From DASVSL01 sp036388095 (lineage in GTDB: Bacteria; Patescibacteriota; Saccharimonadia; Saccharimonadales; Saccharimonadaceae): a stretch of 8,210 bases of DNA. The notes beneath the pieces were generated by a model. That model saw nothing but the letters and a program-made list of their open reading frames with translations. It searched no databases and was not told the origin of the DNA. The stretch spans positions 1 to 8,210 of the forward strand of contig DASVSL010000051.1 in assembly GCA_036388095.1 (NCBI GenBank), in the 5' to 3' direction. This document shows, one piece after another, positions 1-6,278 of this stretch (position 1 is the stretch's first letter; each line of letters begins with the position of its first letter). A program made the position numbers and the translations under genes.

Positions 1-675
1 CTGCAAGCCAAAGCCACTCACCTGGGCGACGGCCGAATCGACATCCAGGCCCTCGTCGGCCAATTTGCCAGGATCAAACGTTACTTTGACGGTTCGGATA
101 AAATCACCAGGGATCGTCACGTTCTCGACCCCGGGGTCAACCAGCAAACGCTGACGCAATTGGCGGACTGCCTCGTAGGTGTCGTCCGATGTTGCATCGC
201 CAACGGGACTCAGTACATACACGAACTGGTCCGCAGTGATGTCGGGCGTCGTGACGGTCGGTGGTTCCACCTCTGATGGCAGCGTTGCTCCGTCAACCGC
301 GCTGCGGATGCGTGCCTCGGACTGTGGCACATCGGCATCTGATTCGAGGTTAATGACAAGCGTGCTGACACTGTCGCGGCTCTGCGCCGTGACCGTATCG
401 ACCCCATCGATTGATTTGACGGCAGTCTCAAGTGGTATGCTGACGCGTTGCTCGACCGTTCCGGCACTCGCCCCCGGATACACCGTTGTGACGGCTACGA
501 GGCTAATATTTGCAGACGGAAAGCCAGAGGTACGCAGTAAAAGAAAACTCGCGACACCGCCGACCAGCAGTAACGCGAAACAAAGCAACGTAATAGATGG
601 ATTCTGAATGAAATAGCGGCTAATACGCGCACCCACCCCTTCATGAGCACTGTCGGTTTGGACCGCGCGTTTCAT
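1..675 (-). CDS. RND-family efflux transporter, N-terminal part (partial, runs off left edge)
   Basis: This is the first ~225 codons of a large inner-membrane RND (resistance-nodulation-division, AcrB/HAE1-like) transporter, which exports small molecules using the proton gradient. Counting from the upstream ATG at 690, the order is a short polar N terminus, a first membrane helix at about residues 33-53 (ITLLCFALLLVGGVASFLLL), then the start of the large extracytoplasmic porter domain. That domain carries the family hallmark YPGASAGTVEQRV (about 71-83), followed by IPLETAVKSIDGVDTV. Full-length members have about 1000 residues or more, so most of the gene lies outside the window. I place the start at 675 (MKRAVQTDS) because GAGGTGGAG lies directly before it; the in-frame ATG at 690 has no ribosome binding site. 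It follows ndk by 25 bases on the same strand. The family is clear; the substrate is not. Confidence 0.85.
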   Translation of the reverse strand, partial: MKRAVQTDSAHEGVGARISRYFIQNPSITLLCFALLLVGGVASFLLLRTSGFPSANISLVAVTTVYPGASAGTVEQRVSIPLETAVKSIDGVDTVTAQSRDSVSTLVINLESDADVPQSEARIRSAVDGATLPSEVEPPTVTTPDITADQFVYVLSPVGDATSDDTYEAVRQLRQRLLVDPGVENVTIPGDFIRTVKVTFDPGKLADEGLDVDSAVAQVSGFGLQ

Positions 676-686
676 CTCCACCTCTT
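676..686 (-). promoter_or_regulatory. Ribosome binding site that decides the RND gene start
   Basis: Read on the minus strand this is AAGAGGTGGAG directly before the ATG at 675, with GAGG five bases from the start codon. The competing in-frame ATG at 690 is preceded by a T-run and GGAC, with no Shine-Dalgarno. This favours the shorter protein by five residues. Confidence 0.55.
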
Positions 687-700
687 TCATGTCCAAAAAA

Positions 701-1225
701 CTACTTGTGTTTGCTACGGTCGGGGTGTGGCTGCGTGAAGTACTCGTGCACCGTCTGGTAGTCAGCGTGGATTTCACCCGCGTCGAACCAATGAGCGATT
801 TCCTGCGTCGCTTCGTCGACGTCGCCTGAAGCATGCACGACGGTCGGGAGCGCGACGTTATGGGCGTTGACGTGATCGAGGCTGGCATGGGCATAGTCGC
901 CGCGGATTGTGCCTGGAAGCGCGTCTTTGGCGTTGGTCGCACCGACCAATTTACGCACCAGGCTGACGGCTTCGACACCGCTCAGGACCATAGCGATAAC
1001 CGGGCCTTCTTGCATCGCACCAAGCTGCACCCTGAACTGGGATTCACCCCGTCGGGAAACCATTTTGCCGATCGTTTCATAGTGGTGATAGTAATGCTGC
1101 TCGTCCGGCGTAACCATTTTCATGGCGACGATCTTGAGCCCGACCCGTTCGAAACGGCTGAGGACTTCACCGGCAATACCGCGTTGGACGGCGTCAGGTT
1201 TTAACACGACGAGGGTTTGTTCCAC
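701..1225 (-). CDS. ndk: Nucleoside diphosphate kinase with two extra segments
   Basis: Transfers the terminal phosphate of ATP to nucleoside diphosphates through a phospho-histidine, balancing cytoplasmic NTP and dNTP pools. Clear family signatures are LVVLKPDAVQRG (residues 5-16, with the conserved Lys9), SRFERVGLKIVAMKMV (23-38), EGPVIAMVLSG (73-83), VGATNAKDALPGTIRGDYA (94-112) and the catalytic His131 in VVHASGD. EIAHWF (142-147) matches the usual C-terminal EIxxWF. The protein has 174 residues against about 140-150 in most bacteria. The excess sits around residues 42-66 (HYYHHYETIGKMVSRRGES) and around 112-129, just before the active histidine, where HASGD replaces the usual HGSDS. The start is GTG at 1225 with AGGAG seven bases upstream. 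Its own promoter lies in the divergent region to xer, and the RND gene follows in the same direction. Confidence 0.95.
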   Translation of the reverse strand: MEQTLVVLKPDAVQRGIAGEVLSRFERVGLKIVAMKMVTPDEQHYYHHYETIGKMVSRRGESQFRVQLGAMQEGPVIAMVLSGVEAVSLVRKLVGATNAKDALPGTIRGDYAHASLDHVNAHNVALPTVVHASGDVDEATQEIAHWFDAGEIHADYQTVHEYFTQPHPDRSKHK

Positions 1226-1247
1226 TACTATTCTCCTATTTCGACTT

Positions 1248-1275
1248 ATTGTAACAGATAGGAAGTGTGCGTCAC
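1248..1275 (-). promoter_or_regulatory. Candidate ndk promoter with extended -10
   Basis: On the minus strand, TACAAT (1253-1248) is preceded by TGT, giving an extended -10 (TGtTACAAT). GTGACG (1275-1270) sits 16 bases upstream and matches four of six -35 positions. The expected transcript start near 1241 leaves a leader of only about 16 bases, just enough for the AGGAG at 1237-1233. Read by eye only. Confidence 0.5.
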
Positions 1276-1277
1276 GA

Positions 1278-1306
1278 GTGCACGGACATAGACCTTACGC
1301 TAAACT
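1278..1306 (+). promoter_or_regulatory. Candidate xer promoter, leaderless type
   Basis: TAAACT at 1301-1306 ends six bases before the xer ATG at 1313. No Shine-Dalgarno is visible between 1286 and 1312. Transcription from this -10 would start at or within a base or two of the ATG, as in leaderless genes. The position 17 bases upstream (1278-1283) holds the palindrome GTGCAC, which is a poor -35 and could equally be part of an operator. Confidence 0.35.
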
Positions 1307-1312
1307 AAGACT

Positions 1313-2233
1313 ATGTACATATCAGAGCTCATCATCGATTTTATTGAACACGTCGAAGTTGAGCGTGGCCGTAGCCAAAAAACAGCCGAAAATTATCACC
1401 TTTATTTGCAACGGCTGGTCGAATTTGCCGGTGACGTGACGATCGATAAACTGACGAGTGAGATGGTGCGTAAGTGGCGTCTGTGGCTCAACCGCTACAC
1501 TAACGAGGCTGGTCTGAGCTTGAGTCCACTGACCCAAAGCTACCATTTGATTGCCCTGCGCAGCTTTCTCGGCTACCTCAGCAAGCGCGACGTCGAGGCT
1601 CTGACGCCCGAGAAAATCGAGCTCCCAAAAACCAAGCGTAAACAAGTCAGTTTCTTGACTCAAGAAGAGACAACGCGGATCCTGGCAGCCGTCAGCCAAG
1701 GGGCTGACCTCGCGTCGCTACGCGACCGTGCCATCATGGAGCTTTTGTTCAGCTCGGGTCTGCGTGTCAGCGAACTATGCGGGCTTGATCGTGGCCATAT
1801 CAACCTGGGACGTGGTGAGTTCAGTGTGCGCGGGAAAGGCCAAAAAGACCGGCCCGTCTTCGTCTCGCCCGAGGCGGCAGATGTACTTGGGTCATATCTA
1901 AAAGAACGCCGAGACGATTGGAAGCCGCTGTTTATCCGGGTCGGCGGCAGCAAAGACGCCGACAAAGATGGTGAGAGCCACCGCCTGACACCCCGCTCTG
2001 TTCAACGCATCGTCTCGTATTACGCCCGCGCCGCGGGTATCACTAAGCAGGTTTCGCCTCATACGTTGCGGCACAGTTTTGCGACTGACCTCCTGATGAA
2101 CGGGGCTGACATACGATCGGTCCAAAGCATGTTAGGTCACAGCAATATCGCGACGACGCAGGTCTATACACACGTCACCGACCCGCACCTCCACGATGTG
2201 CACCGTCGCTTCCATCGTAAAGAACCCGACTGA
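1313..2233 (+). CDS. xer: Tyrosine site-specific recombinase, XerC/XerD type
   Basis: A 306-residue tyrosine recombinase; Xer proteins resolve chromosome dimers at the dif site during division. The N-terminal SAM-like DNA-binding domain covers about residues 1-95 (RSQKTAENYHLYLQRLVEFA is the typical helix). The catalytic domain follows, with all residues present: Arg151 (SSGLRVSEL), Lys175 (RGKGQKDR), His250 and Arg253 (SPHTLRHSFA), His276 (MLGHSNIATT) and the nucleophile Tyr285 (QVYTHV). Length and spacing fit XerC/XerD and not a phage integrase. I cannot separate XerC from XerD by eye, and only one copy is in view. The ATG at 1313 has no Shine-Dalgarno but has TAAACT six bases upstream, so a leaderless mRNA is plausible. 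The gene is isolated on its strand, divergent from ndk, and ends one base from the convergent pilus operon. Confidence 0.93.
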   Translation: MYISELIIDFIEHVEVERGRSQKTAENYHLYLQRLVEFAGDVTIDKLTSEMVRKWRLWLNRYTNEAGLSLSPLTQSYHLIALRSFLGYLSKRDVEALTPEKIELPKTKRKQVSFLTQEETTRILAAVSQGADLASLRDRAIMELLFSSGLRVSELCGLDRGHINLGRGEFSVRGKGQKDRPVFVSPEAADVLGSYLKERRDDWKPLFIRVGGSKDADKDGESHRLTPRSVQRIVSYYARAAGITKQVSPHTLRHSFATDLLMNGADIRSVQSMLGHSNIATTQVYTHVTDPHLHDVHRRFHRKEPD

Positions 2234-2234
2234 T

Positions 2235-3992
2235 TTAGCTACACGCGACATCAGCTTGCACGTCGGCAAAGAACTGCGCGTAATTGTCCTCAGTTTCGGC
2301 GCTCGTGTAGTGCTGACCTTGCGGGTTGGATACCATCCCCTTCATTGTGTTGGCGTAGCTCTGACCATTCGCCTTAATACCGACCGCATACACCTCGACG
2401 CCAAGCCGATTCTTGAGATCATTAGACAGCGCTACGATCTCGGCGTCGGTCTGACCCGGGTTCGGGATACCGTCGCTAATAAATATCATGACTTTTTTGA
2501 CCGTTCCGCCGCGGCTATTGTTCTCGAACACCGTTCGCGACGTACCGAGAGCATCGCGATACGATGTGCCGCTTGTATCGTTACGCATGCTATAGATAGC
2601 GTTAATTGCCGCGTTCGGGTTACCCGTAAAGGCGGTATTAACCTGAGAACTGTCCCAGAAACTGATGATTCCAACGTGATTTTGCTGCGGGTTCACATCA
2701 GAATACCGGACGAAGTTGCGCGCCACCTCGAGCATCTTGTCACGCTTCGTCGGGCCCGTGGCTGAGGCCCAACGCTCGTCCATACTGCTGCTGACATCCA
2801 TGACGAGGGCGATATCGTGCGGCTGGTTGCATGTTGCACTTTCATCGGGAAGAACGGCAGGCTCTGACGGATTATCTGGTGCAACGGTCAAGGTACGGCA
2901 AGTGTCTTCAATTGCCGTTCCGCCGCTCATCAGAAAGTCCTTACAGACCTCACCGACATCGAGCGCGTTAAGTGGCAGCACGTTATCGCCCAGGTAGACT
3001 CGAGCCTTAACACGCCGATAGACGCCCGATGTATAGCCGGTCGAATCAATCGACGGCAGGACATGGACGAAATTGACCGTCGTCCCGGCTGCGTCAGCAC
3101 CCGTTACCTTATAGGATGCCGAATTATAGAGCGGTCGCACTAACAGATAGTTGCGCGCGCCGTTGTTCTCAGTTGTGAACGTGATGGTAGCTTCGCAGCT
3201 ATATTCAGTCGTCGAATTGGTGCAGTTTGTCATGGAGCGTTGCGGAAGCGTATCGAGCGCTGCGCTCGAACGCGTCCCGTTGCTGGTTGGGTAAATGAAC
3301 GACGTCTTAATGGTCGCGTCCCTGAAGTCTGTGCCGCCGTCTGGCACACTGACGATAGTGGCCCGCAGTACTGGTGGGTGATCAGCCCAGCCCGCTGCCG
3401 TCGCCCGTGGGTTGCCGCCGGTCAAGAATTCGTTGGCGGTCCGCAAATTAGTCAGATTGTTGCCATCAGTTGCCGAGCGGTTCCACTCGATCTTCAGGCG
3501 GCTCAGTGGTCGGTCAGTCCGGAGCTCATACATCTGCGTGTCGTTAGTCGAATTGGCCTCAAGCTTGCCGGTCAGATCTGGTGTGTCACGATCGACAACA
3601 ACACACGAATAGCCTTGGTTGGTCGTCGCATCACCGACGTCAACCTTACCGCCAGTGTTGGTAGTATCTTGTATGCCAATAGAAGCGAACTGGTTCCCTC
3701 TCGTGAAGCCGGGGCAGTCGGTTTGGTAGAGCTGGGCTTCGCAGGCGGCTCTGGTAGCGGCTGGACGGCTGGCGCAGTGCAGCATGGCCCGCTTGGCGTC
3801 CTCGATACCGGCTTGGGCAGAGTTGTAAGCGCTCTTGCTTAGGTCGTCCGTCAGCGTCTGGGATTGTTCGTCGACCATCAGGCGGACAAACCCGACCAGT
3901 ACCACGCTCATCAAGATGGCAAACATTAGGACGGTGAAGATCGAAACGAAGCCGTCTTGCCTGCTTTGTATTCTATTTTGCATAAAACTCAT
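2235..3992 (-). CDS. PilX/GspK-like minor pilin fused to a von Willebrand factor A domain
   Basis: A 585-residue surface protein, probably the tip of the type IV pilus. The N terminus is a short prepilin leader (cleavage expected at Gly14|Phe15) and a hydrophobic helix at about 15-40 (VSIFTVLMFAILMSVVLVGF). A polar helix DLSKSAYNSAQAGIEDAKRA (50-69) follows, the PilX_N pattern. Position +5 is Phe, not Glu, as in GspK/PilX-type tip pilins. Residues about 75-385 are Ser/Thr/Asn-rich and probably beta-structured, with no domain I recognise. Residues about 388-585 form a vWA domain with a complete MIDAS: Asp399, Ser401 and Ser403 (DVSSSMD), Thr476 (SGTSYRDAL) and Asp507 (FISDGIPN). There are ten cysteines. 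The ATG at 3992 has AAGG seven bases upstream; a second in-frame ATG lies at 3983. It is the last gene of the operon, 14 bases after the PilW-like gene. The vWA call is firm; the adhesin role is inferred. Confidence 0.88.
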   Translation of the reverse strand: MSFMQNRIQSRQDGFVSIFTVLMFAILMSVVLVGFVRLMVDEQSQTLTDDLSKSAYNSAQAGIEDAKRAMLHCASRPAATRAACEAQLYQTDCPGFTRGNQFASIGIQDTTNTGGKVDVGDATTNQGYSCVVVDRDTPDLTGKLEANSTNDTQMYELRTDRPLSRLKIEWNRSATDGNNLTNLRTANEFLTGGNPRATAAGWADHPPVLRATIVSVPDGGTDFRDATIKTSFIYPTSNGTRSSAALDTLPQRSMTNCTNSTTEYSCEATITFTTENNGARNYLLVRPLYNSASYKVTGADAAGTTVNFVHVLPSIDSTGYTSGVYRRVKARVYLGDNVLPLNALDVGEVCKDFLMSGGTAIEDTCRTLTVAPDNPSEPAVLPDESATCNQPHDIALVMDVSSSMDERWASATGPTKRDKMLEVARNFVRYSDVNPQQNHVGIISFWDSSQVNTAFTGNPNAAINAIYSMRNDTSGTSYRDALGTSRTVFENNSRGGTVKKVMIFISDGIPNPGQTDAEIVALSNDLKNRLGVEVYAVGIKANGQSYANTMKGMVSNPQGQHYTSAETEDNYAQFFADVQADVACS

Positions 3993-4006
3993 ATGGTTAC
4001 CTTACC

Positions 4007-4750
4007 TTAGCTTCTCAAATTCGGTAAATAGAGCACGGTGTCATACGTACTGTGGGCGCAGAAGTTACCGATAGAATCGATTGGGCATGATAGTTGCTTG
4101 GTGGTAGCGTCGAGGGCAGCGTTACTGGCAGCCCCAACCCCGGCGTAGGTGCCCAGCCGAACGACGAAGTGAACCGAGCGAGTCGCCGGCGAGACCTGAA
4201 CCGATGAATCATACGCCCGCAGCGTGTTATTCAGGACCGGCGAGACACTGGTGACCGGTATTTGTGGCGCTGTTGGCCCAATTGCCGGACAGGCGGCGTT
4301 CGGATCGTTCATACGGACAAAGTTAGCTAATTGACCATTATCGAGCCGATACGGGAATTCAGCCGCGTCAGCCCCGCCGTCTTCGTCGGACGTATAGCTA
4401 AGCAGGTAGGTCACACTCCCAAGTCGAATACACTGGGGTCGGTTGTGACGATCCAGCGTTGCCTGCAGCGGACTACTACTGCCGGCTGAGTTCCCCGCCC
4501 TGATGACACTATCGGTCAGCGTTCGACCAGCCTGGTTCATTTGTTTGACGGCGATGCCTTTATTATAGATGCCTAGAATCTGCACGAACGTTGCCGCGCT
4601 GATAAACAGGATGCTCGAAAAGAATGCCATGGCAAGCATCAGCTCAACGAGGGTGAACCCGCCGAAACTCTTATGCGCTTCAGAGTCACCATCCCAGGCT
4701 GCAAGTGAGTTTGTTCGGGTGAAACCGGCGGTTTTACGGGGCTGGTGCAT
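4007..4750 (-). CDS. PilW/GspJ-like minor pilin (prepilin with long leader)
   Basis: A 247-residue type IV minor pilin, exported and processed by the prepilin peptidase and expected to join the initiating tip complex. The signal is textbook: SFGG|FTLVELMLAMAFFSS, with cleavage after Gly31, Phe32 as +1 and Glu36 as the Glu5 that pairs with the N terminus of the neighbouring subunit. A hydrophobic helix runs to about residue 60. The remainder is a globular domain with four cysteines (107, 154, 222, 231), the last two close enough to form a small loop (CPIDSIGNFC). The leader of 31 residues is unusually long, and no in-frame alternative ATG or GTG start exists before the cleavage site. The ATG at 4750 overlaps the end of the PilV-like gene by 17 bases and has GAGG four bases upstream, so translation is probably coupled. 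The class is assigned from operon position and length; the sequence alone shows only 'prepilin'. Confidence 0.82.
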   Translation of the reverse strand: MHQPRKTAGFTRTNSLAAWDGDSEAHKSFGGFTLVELMLAMAFFSSILFISAATFVQILGIYNKGIAVKQMNQAGRTLTDSVIRAGNSAGSSSPLQATLDRHNRPQCIRLGSVTYLLSYTSDEDGGADAAEFPYRLDNGQLANFVRMNDPNAACPAIGPTAPQIPVTSVSPVLNNTLRAYDSSVQVSPATRSVHFVVRLGTYAGVGAASNAALDATTKQLSCPIDSIGNFCAHSTYDTVLYLPNLRS

Positions 4751-5369
4751 ATAACCTCACGACAGTTTTGTTTTGGCGATTGATACTGCCCCCGTCACCA
4801 TAGACCGGCGGCGTGCACGATTTGATGTAAAAGGTGTAGACATCGGGCTGTAAGACGCCGGTCGACGTGCTGCGGGTGATACGGTGCCCTTCGATCCAGA
4901 GACCGTTGCCAGGTCGTGGCCCAGCGTCAGCGTTTAGGTCACGAATCTGCGTTACGCCCGCCGTGATAGGGGCAAGCTGGGTGGCAGCGGGTGCGCTCGG
5001 GTTGAGGTTGGTATTGAGATAGAAGGCATGGTTCGCATTGACTCCATACGTGCAACCATCCTCGCGACGGCCTTGGTTAGTGTTGGCCTCTGACAGCGCG
5101 ACGATCGCCAGCCAGGCGGTGGGGTCATCGCCGTCCATATACAGGGCATGAGCGGCCCGCAACAGCCCGGCTTGGCCGTTCATGACCGCCTGTGTGTTAG
5201 TACGATCGAGCGAATTAAAACCCGTGGCCATACTGCGTGTCATTGCCGCGTAGGTCGTCGCGACCAAGAAGCCCAGGATGCTCAGCGCCAGTAAGACCTC
5301 AATAATCGTGTCGCCGCGCTGCCCACTTCGACGCGTGGACTGGTCACGACGTGTATGAATCACGCGCAT
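4734..5369 (-). CDS. PilV/GspI-like minor pilin with Asp at +1
   Basis: A 211-residue type IV minor pilin. A basic leader (MRVIHTRRDQSTRRSGQRG, 19 residues) is followed by DTIIEVLLALSILGFLVATT. Cleavage is expected after Gly19, and Glu24 is the conserved Glu5. The residue at +1 is Asp20, where most pilins have Phe or Met. The hydrophobic helix ends near residue 41. The globular part contains PGNGLWIEGHRITRS (153-167), then a strand with Cys185 (YTFYIKSC) that may pair with Cys106. The ATG at 5369 overlaps the upstream gene as ATGCGCGTGA, a ten-base overlap typical of coupled translation, with a purine-rich GGGGACGGGG just before it. Small size and second place in the minor-pilin series point to the PilV/GspI role, which is an inference. 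Confidence 0.8.
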   Translation of the reverse strand: MRVIHTRRDQSTRRSGQRGDTIIEVLLALSILGFLVATTYAAMTRSMATGFNSLDRTNTQAVMNGQAGLLRAAHALYMDGDDPTAWLAIVALSEANTNQGRREDGCTYGVNANHAFYLNTNLNPSAPAATQLAPITAGVTQIRDLNADAGPRPGNGLWIEGHRITRSTSTGVLQPDVYTFYIKSCTPPVYGDGGSINRQNKTVVRLYAPAP

Positions 5370-6238
5370 GTCAGCCCCGTCCCCGGCACCAGTACGTCCG
5401 TCGTTGTCTTTAGGCTAGAGCTGATCGAACTGATCGAAAAATTCTCAGACCCCGATGTGCCGTTGAGCAAGATAGCGCCACGACGGTCATCACCGGGCGA
5501 TTGCAGGCATAGCGCTGCGCGGATATTACGCTGCGACGGAATCGCAATAATTGATGGCCGTAGGTCTAGGGCACGCAGTGTCCCAGGGTTGGTCGAGGCA
5601 GTATGGTAGATCATATTGATCGATTCGCTCTGTGGGCTGCGCAGGATGGCGATCGCGTTATAACCGCCAGTACCAGGCCCGGCTGGTACGGACTTCATTT
5701 TCGCGAAATTCGTCCCCCACGGCAGTAGGAATGATTCGGTTGGACCATAATCGGTGGTCGTTGAGCGAGTCGTCAGCACGCGCGGGTTAGCCGCTTGGAG
5801 TGAATCGATGGTTGATTGTCCGGTGTTCGCGCCGGCATAGCCCAGGATTGGGTAGACATCGACAGTCGTCGCGCTTGGACCATACGTCCCAAAGACTAAC
5901 TCGGCGCCTAGCAAGATACACGACGCCGAATTGCCTTGCCCGGCAGCCGCGGCGGCAGTCATGTTATCGTTGATGGCAATCGCCGCACCGGCTGTGCACG
6001 TTGCCCCGAGACGATTGCCAGGCGTTGCTCCTCCGGCCCAGTCGGTCCGCGCCACACTGTTTGTTTGAACGGCACTATATTGTCGCTCGATGAAAGACTC
6101 AACGGTCTGGGTGGCGTCCTGAAAACGAACGCTTCGTACTGTTCCGGTCATGTACGTCAGCCCAATAATGAACAGCGCGCCACTGATTGCCAAAAACAGC
6201 ATGACCTCTATTATTGTGAATCCAGGCTGCCCCCTCAT
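5360..6238 (-). CDS. FimT/GspH-like minor pilin
   Basis: A 292-residue type IV minor pilin. It has the shortest leader in the locus: MRGQPG|FTIIEVMLFLAISGALF, cleaved after Gly6, with Phe7 as +1 and Glu11 as Glu5. The hydrophobic stretch runs to about residue 30, followed by an amphipathic helix (about 34-58, FQDATQTVESFIERQYSAVQ) leading to the globular head. The head has cysteines 81, 107, 244 and 291. Near its C terminus, LCLQSPGDDRRGAILLNG resembles the strand-turn-strand at the end of GspH/FimT pseudopilins, which supports the class but is not decisive. The ATG at 6238 has no Shine-Dalgarno; TATACT ends ten bases upstream, so a nearly leaderless transcript may start here in addition to read-through from pilD, whose stop is 31 bases away. 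The 3' end overlaps the PilV-like gene. Confidence 0.82.
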   Translation of the reverse strand: MRGQPGFTIIEVMLFLAISGALFIIGLTYMTGTVRSVRFQDATQTVESFIERQYSAVQTNSVARTDWAGGATPGNRLGATCTAGAAIAINDNMTAAAAAGQGNSASCILLGAELVFGTYGPSATTVDVYPILGYAGANTGQSTIDSLQAANPRVLTTRSTTTDYGPTESFLLPWGTNFAKMKSVPAGPGTGGYNAIAILRSPQSESINMIYHTASTNPGTLRALDLRPSIIAIPSQRNIRAALCLQSPGDDRRGAILLNGTSGSENFSISSISSSLKTTTDVLVPGTGLTCA

Positions 6239-6248
6239 AGTTGGGCTC

Positions 6249-6278
6249 AGTATAGCATAAGCAAGTCGTCTATATCAG
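6249..6278 (-). promoter_or_regulatory. Candidate internal promoter for the minor-pilin genes
   Basis: On the minus strand, TATACT (6254-6249) matches five of six -10 positions. CTGATA (6278-6273) matches four of six -35 positions at an 18-base spacing and overlaps the end of pilD. The expected start lies about four bases before the ATG at 6238, which has no Shine-Dalgarno. It could give separate control of the tip complex. Confidence 0.4.

Noticed and set aside
179..607. A 142-codon plus-strand frame opposite the RND gene.
   Set aside because: The minus strand encodes an unmistakable RND N terminus over the same bases.
691..700. A T-run (minus strand) just after the ndk stop that might be a terminator.
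   Set aside because: No GC-rich hairpin precedes it, so it does not qualify as an intrinsic terminator.
1238..1266. A dif-like 29-base stretch next to xer: on the minus strand it begins ACTTCCTA like the Firmicutes dif left arm.
   Set aside because: The right arm matches only about five of eleven positions, the arm/spacer lengths fit poorly, and the stretch is better explained as the ndk -10 region and leader.
2196..2765. A 189-codon plus-strand frame overlapping the end of xer and continuing antisense to the vWA gene.
   Set aside because: It starts inside xer in another frame, has no ribosome binding site, and mirrors the conserved vWA coding strand.
3240..3842. A 200-codon open frame on the plus strand inside the vWA pilin gene.
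   Set aside because: It lies antisense to a gene with clear domains and has no ribosome binding site or recognisable protein features; it is a shadow of the opposite strand.
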